From: Saprospiraceae bacterium
GTDB lineage: Bacteria > Bacteroidota > Bacteroidia > Chitinophagales > Saprospiraceae
Reading direction: 5' to 3'
Length of the DNA: 9,901 bases
Assembly (NCBI GenBank): GCA_027009605.1
Contig: JALVCY010000414.1
Coordinates: forward strand, 1 to 9,901
In this document: piece by piece, positions 1 to 5,993 of the stretch
How the letters are laid out: each line of letters begins with the position of its first letter
Numbering within the stretch: the stretch's first letter is position 1
Program-made: the position numbers and the translations under genes
The notes under the pieces: model-generated
Seen by the model: only the letters and a program-made list of their open reading frames with translations
The model's database searches: none
What the model was told of the DNA's origin: nothing

Positions 1-240
1 CGCAGGTTGAGATGATTTGGTTTTTTGTTGGGGATTTTACTTCATTATTCGATATTCGGGATTCTGCATTCGATATTCTGTTAGTTGAAAGAGTTGAAGA
101 AGTTGATTCGCTACGCTAGTTGATTCACATCCCGATTACTATCGTGGATTCGGACTTCGTTAGTTGATTCGCTACGCTAGTTGATTCGCTACGCTGGTTT
201 AGAAAGTTTTGGATCTTGTGAATGCGCCAAGACTTGGTTT
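1..240. repeat. Modular intergenic repeat block, left copy
   Basis: No gene is supported here. The block is made of short repeat modules. A 17-bp unit, AGTTGATTCGCTACGCT, occurs at 101-117, 162-178 and 179-195. Positions 131-159 are the reverse complement of 4892-4920 (28 of 29 bases). Positions 1-43 are the reverse complement of 4837-4879 (39 of 43). Positions 43-82 match 5025-5064 inverted (about 34 of 40). The block therefore belongs to the same family as the one at 4737-5070, in opposite orientation and with a different module order. There are no transposase remnants or clean terminal repeats, so this reads as a dispersed intergenic repeat family of unknown function. The left edge is cut by the window. 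Confidence 0.8.
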
Positions 241-276
241 TTGCTAATGTTTTTTTTGCTTTGTTTCTCTTAAAAA

Positions 277-342
277 GGAATTCGTACCCGGCTCTTTAGA
301 AAGAGCAAATCACAGAAGGGAGCGTGACAGGTACAGAATTCC
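277..342. repeat. Nested inverted repeat, possible structured RNA
   Basis: The outer arms GGAATTCGTACC (277-288) and GGTACAGAATTCC (330-342) pair along 12 bp with one bulged base. They enclose a perfect 7-bp hairpin with a two-base loop (GCTCTTT at 291-297, AAAGAGC at 300-306) and a weaker possible hairpin (TCAC at 310-313 with GTGA at 324-327). The layout is a compact three-way junction on either strand. I do not recognise a riboswitch or ribozyme class. It could equally be a transposon end or a dispersed palindromic repeat. Confidence 0.55.
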
Positions 343-361
343 GTGCGTTATTCGTGCTGTT

Positions 362-409
362 TTCAGAAAAAAAAGGCAAAAATCAAGCAATTGCTGATTT
401 TCGCCCTTT
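362..409 (-). terminator. Intrinsic terminator after the AraC gene at 659-1777
   Basis: The arms 372-390 and 391-409 form a long hairpin centred on GCAATTGC, about 18 bp with two single-base bulges. On the minus strand it is followed by a run of eight U (the A-run at 367-374). It lies about 250 bp past the stop codon at 659. It probably ends the transcript that carries the two regulator genes at 659-2937. Confidence is high for the structure and its strand. Confidence 0.8.
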
Positions 410-658
410 AGTGTACTAAACATAGTGCATAGTGTGTGATTCTTACACGACAAGTGTGGATGTTGACCAAGTCAACGGGAAAACTGGAACTCAAAAATGA
501 ATCACAACTAAAAAAAACTAATTAATAATGTTGCGTGTTGCGATGCAAAGGTGAATAAATTTTTATTGTTATGGGGTGGAAGTGATGCGAATGAACCGAA
601 AAAGACGTAAATCAGGACTTGAAACACGATTTCAGACCTTTTTTGGGACTGTTTTGGG
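410..658 (-). other. Conserved 3' flank of AraC gene, no convincing ORF
   Basis: This is the 3' tail between the stop codon at 659 and the terminator. It shares AAACACGATTT (622-632) and TGCAAAGGT (544-552), 78 bp apart, with the flank after the gene at 3244, where the same words are 79 bp apart. Read on the minus strand, the second word is ACCTTTGCA, which resembles a Bacteroidota -7 element, but I see no -33 TTG at a suitable distance. The region also holds two palindromes: GTTGAC-CAA-GTCAAC at 462-476 and TTTAGT-GT-ACTAAA at 407-420. A long 3' UTR, a short independent RNA or regulator binding sites are all possible. Confidence 0.5.
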
Positions 659-1777
659 TTAAAAATCCGGTTTTTGTGCCTTTTTTTTGAATTGTCCGGG
701 GGACATGCCGGTACTGTTTTTGAAGGCTGTGAAGAAAGTTGCCTTGGAGCTAAAGCCGACTTCATCGGCAATACCCGACATATTGAGATAGTTGAAATCG
801 GGATTCGTTAGGTATATTTTGGCTTCTTCGATGCGGAATTGATTGATGAATTTGTTGTAGTTATCACCGTAGTGTTGGTTGATGAGACGAGAAAGTTCCC
901 GTCTGGGAAGGTTCAGTTCTTGGGCTAAATCGGGTAGATTGAGCTCGGCTTGCTTGAATAATTTGTTTTGGGAAATGTGGTTATAGATTTCGTCATATTT
1001 TTCGGAGTCATTATTTTGTGGCTGAGGGGCAGGGGTAGAGTTGTCCGGAGATGTCATCTCATCGGGTAATTGAATTCTTTTTTGACGGATACCGGAAATG
1101 GTAATCCAATAGACGAAAAAGAGATTGCCAAAGGTCAGCAAGTTGTAAAGTGTTTTCCCGAAAGGGAGCTCCCATTGTACAATAGACACCACAGATATAA
1201 GGTCGTAAGCGATGATAATGTAGGCCACAATTTGGAGCCATCTTAATCTTTTGGGGACGATATTAGAATAGAAATCGAGCATTCTCCTCTTGTATTGCGA
1301 GATGAGTCGAATGATTAAAACCAACAAGCCAATGGAAAATGCAATGGAAGTCAGCTGGTAGTATTCGTAGTAGTCTTGAAAGGAGGAGCTTTGTACCAAC
1401 TTTTCTTTTTGCCCGGAAGGTAGAAAAAAAAGCCACATAAAAAAGGCCAATTCTAAGCCCCCTAAACTAAAAAGAAGCAGCATTGTAGGCTTGCTGCGTA
1501 TGGGCTTTAATAGCGCTCTAGTATAAAGATACAAAAACGGAATGGTCAAGAAATAGAAATTGATAGGCAAGAAAAGGAGCGAAGTGTTTTGATAGATAAT
1601 GCCGGTGTCAAAAAGAATAGAAGTGACTAAATCGGTAGAATAAGTGAGTAAGAAAAGTCCAAGAAAAAGCGAGGGTCTATTTTGTTTGTGCTTGAAAATA
1701 AGGAAGATGCCAAATACGAGACTTTGGATTAAGGCTACAGTGTCAATTAGGCTGATGATATTGTAGTTGATGTCCAT
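659..1777 (-). CDS. Membrane-embedded AraC-family regulator (paralog 1)
   Basis: This 372-residue protein is predicted to be a one-component sensor that sits in the inner membrane and binds DNA through its cytoplasmic C-terminus. Residues 1-230 show about seven hydrophobic helices (roughly 8-28, 36-57, 66-90, 97-117, 140-160, 180-203, 210-230). A polar linker follows, then an AraC-type domain from about 258. Its two helix-turn-helices are near 281-301 (LPDLAQELNLPRRELSRLIN) and 333-357, ending in the family signature TGMSPGQF. Seven helices with a cytoplasmic C-terminus imply a periplasmic N-terminus. The ATG at 1777 lies 26 bp after the stop of the paralog at 1804-2937, with no terminator between them, so the two are probably cotranscribed. 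There is no Shine-Dalgarno sequence. The ligand and target genes cannot be read from the sequence. Confidence 0.88.
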   Translation of the reverse strand: MDINYNIISLIDTVALIQSLVFGIFLIFKHKQNRPSLFLGLFLLTYSTDLVTSILFDTGIIYQNTSLLFLPINFYFLTIPFLYLYTRALLKPIRSKPTMLLLFSLGGLELAFFMWLFFLPSGQKEKLVQSSSFQDYYEYYQLTSIAFSIGLLVLIIRLISQYKRRMLDFYSNIVPKRLRWLQIVAYIIIAYDLISVVSIVQWELPFGKTLYNLLTFGNLFFVYWITISGIRQKRIQLPDEMTSPDNSTPAPQPQNNDSEKYDEIYNHISQNKLFKQAELNLPDLAQELNLPRRELSRLINQHYGDNYNKFINQFRIEEAKIYLTNPDFNYLNMSGIADEVGFSSKATFFTAFKNSTGMSPGQFKKKAQKPDF

Positions 1778-1803
1778 GGGGGATGATTTTATGGCCGGAA
1801 GGA

Positions 1804-2937
1804 TTATTTTGTTTTCATTTTTTGATTTTGGTCAGCTTTATATTTAGCCGGGGGGGAGCCTACTAGTTTTTTGAAGACGGCAAAGAAAGTGGCTTTGGAG
1901 TTAAATCCGACTTCGTCCGCTATGCCAACCATGTTAAGGTAGTCAAATTCAGGATTTTCCAGCATGACTTTGGCTTCATTTATTCTGAATTGATTGATAA
2001 AGTTATTAAAATTGGTGCCTGCTTCTTGATTAATCAATTGCGAAAGCCGCCGTCTGGAATAGCCCACTTTTATGGCTAATTCCGGGAGGGTAAGATCTTT
2101 TATTTTATATAATTGTTGTTGGTTTATCATTTGGATAAGGGTCGCTAGTTTTTCCTTTTGAGAAGATTCAGCTATATCTGAGTTTTGAGAACCGGAATCT
2201 AAATTTTCGGTCGAATCTTTTTGCGAAAGCACAAGCGCCATCGGCTGTCGAAGCCCGGAAATGGCAATCCAATAGATAAAAATTACATTAAAACCGGAGT
2301 AAAATAAATCAAAACGATGCCCTAGCTCAGGGTGGTAGGTAAAGACCTCCCAAATGACTAATAAATCATAGACAAGAATGGCTATCACGACAATGCGAAT
2401 CCATTTTAATTGCCTGTGGTTGGTGTCTGAATAGTACTCCAAAACATCCTTTTGATGCCGATTGATTAGGCGGATAATCAGACCAATGATAAAAATGGAA
2501 AATAGAATGGAAACAAATTGATAAATACTATAGTAAATCCGTACATTGGTATGGTCTCGAATGTAGATTTTTTGTTCGGTGGTCAACAGAAAGAGCCTTA
2601 AAAAGACCAAAAACTCAATAATCCCCGGAATCAGCCACCGGACATGCTTGCGCCAATTAAATTGACCAATCAAACTTTTCGTGTAAAAATAAAAAAGGGG
2701 TAAAGCAAGGAAATAGGAATTGACAGGAAGAAAGTACCAAAAAGGATTCTGATTGGCAATTCCGGTTGTTTTTAAGAGAGACCGAATCAGGTCAGAAGTA
2801 TAAAAAATCAAGAAGAATCCCAAAAAGATGGAAGGTTGCTTTTTTTTGTTTTGTAGTATCAAGACACTACCCAAGATGATACCTTGGACTAAGGAGAGAA
2901 AGTCAAGAAGGTCAACAATACTGGGATGTATGTTCAT
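1804..2937 (-). CDS. Membrane-embedded AraC-family regulator (paralog 2)
   Basis: This 377-residue protein has the same layout as its two neighbours: about seven hydrophobic helices in the first 235 residues, a Ser/Gln/Asp-rich linker, and a C-terminal AraC domain. The first helix-turn-helix contains GYSRRRLSQLINQ and the second contains VGIADEVGFNSKATFFAVF. Motifs shared with both paralogs in the membrane part include FLPVNSYFLALPLFYFYTK and a basic stretch before helix 6. The end of the DNA-binding domain departs from the family signature: GSPPAKYK replaces the GMSPGQ(F/Y)K of the other two, so target recognition may differ. It is probably the first gene of a two-gene transcript with the regulator at 659-1777. 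A hairpin with a U-run ends 33 bp before its ATG. The signal sensed is unknown. Confidence 0.87.
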   Translation of the reverse strand: MNIHPSIVDLLDFLSLVQGIILGSVLILQNKKKQPSIFLGFFLIFYTSDLIRSLLKTTGIANQNPFWYFLPVNSYFLALPLFYFYTKSLIGQFNWRKHVRWLIPGIIEFLVFLRLFLLTTEQKIYIRDHTNVRIYYSIYQFVSILFSIFIIGLIIRLINRHQKDVLEYYSDTNHRQLKWIRIVVIAILVYDLLVIWEVFTYHPELGHRFDLFYSGFNVIFIYWIAISGLRQPMALVLSQKDSTENLDSGSQNSDIAESSQKEKLATLIQMINQQQLYKIKDLTLPELAIKVGYSRRRLSQLINQEAGTNFNNFINQFRINEAKVMLENPEFDYLNMVGIADEVGFNSKATFFAVFKKLVGSPPAKYKADQNQKMKTK

Positions 2938-3243
2938 GATAGAATTCGTTGCTCACAGGGTAAAGGTACAAAAAAAGGGCAGAAACTGATGACTCCGCTT
3001 CTCGCCCTTTTCCGTACTATTTTCATTTGGTTTAGCTAATAGCACTCAATACCTAAAATACTAGCAGAATCGGATTGCAAAACAAAATAATTCAGTTTTG
3101 GGATTCAACTGATATGACTAAAGTCTGATAGACAAGGCATTTTCTCAAAACTTGTGCAAAGGTCAAGGATTAATCAAAGATTTATCGCTACAAGGGGGGG
3201 ATTTGAAGTGGTTTAAGCCTAAATTTAGACTACAAACACGATT
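2938..3243 (-). other. Intergenic 3' flank of paralog 3 and leader of paralog 2
   Basis: This 306-bp stretch has no supported gene. It carries AAACACGATTT (3234-3244) and TGCAAAGGT (3155-3163), the two words also found after the gene at 659. The palindrome AGCCTAAATTTAGACT (3216-3231) and a second TTTAGACT at 3243-3250, overlapping the stop codon of the gene at 3244, could be regulator sites. The last 75 bp contain a terminator hairpin and the presumed leader of the gene at 2937. TACCTTTA (minus strand, 2955-2962) is a 7-of-8 match to the -7 consensus, but it has no clear -33 partner. Confidence 0.5.
2966..3012 (-). terminator. Hairpin with U-run between paralogs 3 and 2
   Basis: AAAAGGGC and GCCCTTTT pair perfectly, and the stem is extended inward by AGAA/TTCT with one bulged base. 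On the minus strand a run of U follows, corresponding to the A-run at about 2970-2976. It lies about 230 bp after the stop of the gene at 3244 and about 33 bp before the ATG at 2937. The simplest reading is the terminator of paralog 3. Because it sits so close to the next start, it could also act as an attenuator in the leader of paralog 2. The bases just before the stem (TAGTAC, then AAAGGGCGA) resemble those of the terminator at 362-409. Confidence 0.7.
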
Positions 3244-4386
3244 TTAGACTCTTTTGTCGTGGGGTTGTTTGGCAAGTTTTTTCTTTTTGTACTGTCCGGG
3301 AGACATTCCGGTGGCCTTTTTGAAGACAGAAAAAAAGGTTGCTTTGGAGCTAAAACCGACTTCATTAGCGATGCCGACCATGTTGTATTGGTGATATTCC
3401 GGATTGGCAAGGAGCTGTTTGGCTTCTTGGATACGGTAGTGGTTGACATATTTGTTGAAGTTGTGACCACTGGATTGGTTGATGACTTGGGATAATTCCC
3501 TTCTGGAAACGCCCAATTGTTTGGCTAGCTTCGGCAGGGTCAAGTCTGTATCTCGGTAAAGGTATTTTTGTTCAAACAAGTGCTGAAGCTGCTCCATTAA
3601 TTCGTTTCTTTCGGATTCTTGGACTTTGATAGGAGTGGATGGTATTATGGTCTTTAGAACCGGTGTGTCGGTTTCATATTGGATAGTGAGATTGGGTTGT
3701 CTAAGCCCGACGATACCCACCCAATAAATAATGAAAATGTTAGTTAAGGAAAAAGCTAAGGCATAAATATAGCCGGATATAAAATGGGGCATCCATTGAC
3801 GAATCATGGCAGTGCCGTAAAAGTAAATTAAAAAGAGCGCAATATAGCGAACCCAAAGCAGTCTTTGCTCCGGCGTGTTGGAAGAGAAGCCTAATTTGTT
3901 TTTGCGGTAACGCTCCACTAAGCGGATGGCCAGTAAGGCAAACAGGATGGAAAATGCCATAGAGAAATTTGCATAAAATGTATAGAGTCTCTGTAGATTG
4001 GGGCTTTGAATCAGTGCGTATTTTTTGGCGATGGGTAGAAAAAACAATACGCAAAAAAACAGAAACTCATTGATTCCGGGAATTAAAATAAGCAGTATCC
4101 TTCGGTTACTGACCGGCATCAAAAGGGTTTTTACATAAAGATAAAATAGGGGGACACTCAGAAAATAAAAATTGACAGGGACAAAGATTAGTCTAGGATA
4201 TAGGCGATACACTCCTAATCTCATCAGAATCGGATCAATCAAAGCCAACGAAAAAGTCAGTAGAAAAAGACCGAGAAACTTGGTATGCCCATCCTTCCAT
4301 CTCTCAAACAGTAGAATCCCACCCAATATAAGGCCTTGAAGCAGCGCTAAAAAGTCAATAAGACTTATTAGATTATAGTTTAGCAT
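3244..4386 (-). CDS. Membrane-embedded AraC-family regulator (paralog 3)
   Basis: This 380-residue protein is the first gene of the array in transcription order. Its N-terminal 235 residues contain about seven hydrophobic helices with the conserved FVPVNFYFLSVPLFYLYVK in the third. A linker rich in Thr and Glu and then an AraC DNA-binding domain follow. The two helix-turn-helices contain LPKLAKQLGVSRRELSQVIN and VGIANEVGFSSKATFFSVF, and the domain ends in TGMSPGQYKKKK, closest to paralog 1. The predicted role is a membrane-bound transcription regulator responding to an envelope or small-molecule signal that I cannot identify. A good Bacteroidota-type promoter sits at 4445-4473. Its 3' tail and terminator parallel those of paralog 1. 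The short overlapping ORFs on both strands are shadows. Confidence 0.88.
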   Translation of the reverse strand: MLNYNLISLIDFLALLQGLILGGILLFERWKDGHTKFLGLFLLTFSLALIDPILMRLGVYRLYPRLIFVPVNFYFLSVPLFYLYVKTLLMPVSNRRILLILIPGINEFLFFCVLFFLPIAKKYALIQSPNLQRLYTFYANFSMAFSILFALLAIRLVERYRKNKLGFSSNTPEQRLLWVRYIALFLIYFYGTAMIRQWMPHFISGYIYALAFSLTNIFIIYWVGIVGLRQPNLTIQYETDTPVLKTIIPSTPIKVQESERNELMEQLQHLFEQKYLYRDTDLTLPKLAKQLGVSRRELSQVINQSSGHNFNKYVNHYRIQEAKQLLANPEYHQYNMVGIANEVGFSSKATFFSVFKKATGMSPGQYKKKKLAKQPHDKRV

Positions 4387-4444
4387 GAATGATAATTTGG
4401 GTATTTATCTAATTGGGCATTAAATATTTGGAATGCTTAGGCCG

Positions 4445-4473
4445 CAAAGATAATAATTTTTTTTGATAGCCAA
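4445..4473 (-). promoter_or_regulatory. Bacteroidota-type promoter of the AraC gene at 4386
   Basis: On the minus strand, TATCTTTG (4452-4445) matches TAnnTTTG perfectly. TTG at 4473-4471 lies 18 bases upstream, a spacing compatible with the -33/-7 arrangement known in Bacteroidota. The predicted start of transcription is near 4438-4440, giving a leader of about 50 bases before the ATG at 4386. This is the best promoter match in the window. Confidence 0.65.
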
Positions 4474-4483
4474 TAATACCAAT

Positions 4484-4520
4484 AAAAAAACAGCGAAAAG
4501 AACCGTTGTTCCTTCCGCTG
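4484..4520 (-). terminator. Intrinsic terminator upstream of the AraC array
   Basis: A 13-bp hairpin with two mismatches and a four-base loop (4491-4503 with 4508-4520, CAGCG...CGCTG) is followed on the minus strand by seven U (4484-4490). It lies directly upstream of the promoter at 4445-4473, so it would stop minus-strand transcription arriving from the right. No minus-strand gene is visible between here and 5168. It may be left over from a gene displaced by the repeat block, or act as an insulator. Confidence 0.7.
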
Positions 4521-5167
4521 CCGTAAAATAAACCCCCCAAATTATTCTTAACTTACAGCGTTAAATATACTGCTCGTTATGTTGATTATTCTGCAAATTA
4601 CATGCCAATAAACGATTGAATATCAGCCTTTTATAATATGATTGTTATGTTGATAGTGTACTCGGTTGATTTTGAATTTGTGCTATTATGATGGTCTTAT
4701 AATTTCTTGAAAAAAAGAGATTCTGCCCGGCCTAGATGAAGCTCTCAATGGTCTCAACTCTCTCAACTAGCGAAGCTTGCGAGCGAATCAACTTTTTCAA
4801 CTAAAAACCCAAACAGAAATCCAAATATCCAGTGATGAAGTAAAATCTCAAACAAATACCCAAATCATCTCAACCTGCGCAGCTCTCAACCCGAAGTCCG
4901 CATCCACGATAGTAATCGGGACGAGTCTCAACCTAGAGAGCCGAAGGCGAACGTTCTCAACTTCTTCAACTAGCGAAGCTTGCGAGCGAATCAACTTCTT
5001 CAACTCTCACAACCCCCTAAACTAAACAGAATATCGAATGATGAATTACGAATGCCGAATAATGAAATAAACGAAGCCAAGAACAAACCACTACCGATGC
5101 CAAAGACCAAAAGCGCCAACGGTGCGCCCCAAAGCCCAAAGACCAAAAAAAATCCTAAATTTGCCCC
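4521..5167. repeat. Gene-free region with modular repeat block, right copy
   Basis: No gene is supported. An AT-rich part (4521-4736) contains GTTATGTTGAT twice (4576-4586 and 4644-4654). The repeat modules then begin. A 32-bp sequence at 4763-4794 (core AGCGAAGCTTGCGAGCGAAT) recurs without change at 4966-4997. Positions 4837-4879, 4892-4920 and 5025-5064 match the left block at 1-43, 131-159 and 43-82 in inverted orientation. The last 100 bp are rich in CCAAAG words and hold GCGCC-AACG-GTGCGC, a short inverted repeat at about 5113-5127. Open frames across this stretch (4777-5025, 4980-5171) are low-complexity readings of repeats and not genes. Confidence 0.75.
5156..5163 (+). promoter_or_regulatory. 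Possible -7 element right at the glycosyltransferase start
   Basis: TAAATTTG matches TAnnTTTG and ends four bases before the ATG at 5168, so a transcript could begin at or next to the start codon and be leaderless. I see no TTG 17-23 bases upstream, which weakens the call. Confidence 0.3.
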
Positions 5168-5926
5168 ATGAATCCAAAAATCTCCATCGTCACCGTTGCC
5201 TACAACTGCGAGCAAGTCATCCGGGGAACTATTGACTCCGTGCTAGCCCAGACCTATCCGAATATTGAATACATTATTGTGGACGGGGCTTCTAAGGACA
5301 GGACTTTTGAGATTGTCAAAGAATATGGCGACCAAATTGCGCAAGCCATCAGCGAACCCGACAAAGGACTCTATGACGCTATGAACAAAGGGCAGCGCAT
5401 GGCCACAGGTGATTTTATTTGGTTTGTCAATGCCGGCGACCATATACATCGTCCGGACACGGTTGAAAAAATGGTGCAATTTTGCGAAAGCGACACCGAT
5501 ATACTCTATGGGGAAGTTATGATGGTCAATCAAAATCGTCAGGAAATCGGGACTCGCAGTGAGATTACGACCCAAAAATTGCCCAAAAAACTAAGTTGGA
5601 AATCTCTCAAGCATGGGATGGTGGTCAGCCACCAAGGCTTTTTGCCCCGATTGTCCATAACCAAGGAATATATCGACCATAATTTGGCGGCAGATATCGA
5701 CTGGGTTATCGAAGCGCTCAAAAAATCTCGTAAAAATACTTTTGTCCCCTTGATTTTAGCAGACTTTGAGATGGGTGGCACTTCGCGGCAACACCACAAA
5801 CAATCACTCAAAAACCGCTTCGTTATTTTGCAAAAGCATTATGGCTTTTTACCGAATCTTTGGAATCATGCCTTCATCTTATTGCGGGCAATGGCTTATA
5901 AAGTCTCCGGAAAGGCAAAATATTGA
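5168..5926 (+). CDS. Family 2 glycosyltransferase (WfgS/WcaE-like)
   Basis: This 252-residue enzyme is predicted to transfer a sugar from a nucleotide donor during surface polysaccharide or glycolipid synthesis, at the cytoplasmic face of the membrane. The GT-A fold opens with ISIVTVAYN (residues 5-13), followed by VDGASKDRT (38-46) and SEPDKGLYDAMNKG (62-75). NAGD (88-91) stands at the place of the metal-binding DXD motif, as is usual for this subgroup. SHQGF (154-158), ADIDW (175-179) and GGTSRQ (203-208) complete the acceptor half. There is no membrane helix. The ATG at 5168 follows the last repeat-rich stretch directly and has no Shine-Dalgarno sequence. The donor and acceptor are unknown, and no other polysaccharide gene is in view. 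The S41 protease gene follows 67 bp later. Confidence 0.88.
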   Translation: MNPKISIVTVAYNCEQVIRGTIDSVLAQTYPNIEYIIVDGASKDRTFEIVKEYGDQIAQAISEPDKGLYDAMNKGQRMATGDFIWFVNAGDHIHRPDTVEKMVQFCESDTDILYGEVMMVNQNRQEIGTRSEITTQKLPKKLSWKSLKHGMVVSHQGFLPRLSITKEYIDHNLAADIDWVIEALKKSRKNTFVPLILADFEMGGTSRQHHKQSLKNRFVILQKHYGFLPNLWNHAFILLRAMAYKVSGKAKY

Positions 5927-5955
5927 TGTTTTTTTCTTGTTAGCTGCTAGATTTG
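5923..5955 (+). promoter_or_regulatory. Candidate promoter of the S41 protease gene
   Basis: TAGATTTG (5948-5955) matches TAnnTTTG perfectly, and a TTG at 5923-5925 lies 22 bases upstream. The site falls in the short gap after the glycosyltransferase stop and would start transcription near 5960. This supports the ATG at 5994 as the start codon and means the protease need not depend on the upstream gene. Confidence 0.45.
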
Positions 5956-5993
5956 CACTACCTTGTGGGCTCATTTTAAATGTAAATGGACGA

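Noticed and set aside
101..195. CRISPR array suggested by the 17-bp repeats
   Set aside because: Spacing is irregular (44 bp then 0 bp), the units are short, there are no spacers of uniform length and no cas genes.
508..771. 87-residue minus-strand ORF in the 3' flank of paralog 1
   Set aside because: It overlaps the end of the AraC gene out of frame, has no recognisable domain, and much of it is the conserved non-coding flank.
2971..3012. Hammerhead-ribozyme-like CTGATGA inside the hairpin
   Set aside because: The partner GAAA core and the third stem are missing, and the structure is explained by a terminator.
4777..5171. Two plus-strand ORFs (4777-5025 and 4980-5171)
   Set aside because: They translate the repeat modules. 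Both contain the same peptide from the 32-bp direct repeat, and composition is Ser/Thr/Asn/Lys-rich without a domain.
5766..5993. N-terminal extension of the S41 protease frame
   Set aside because: It overlaps the glycosyltransferase gene by 160 bp, and the extra residues do not resemble the family. The ATG at 5994 gives a normal N-terminus with a membrane anchor.
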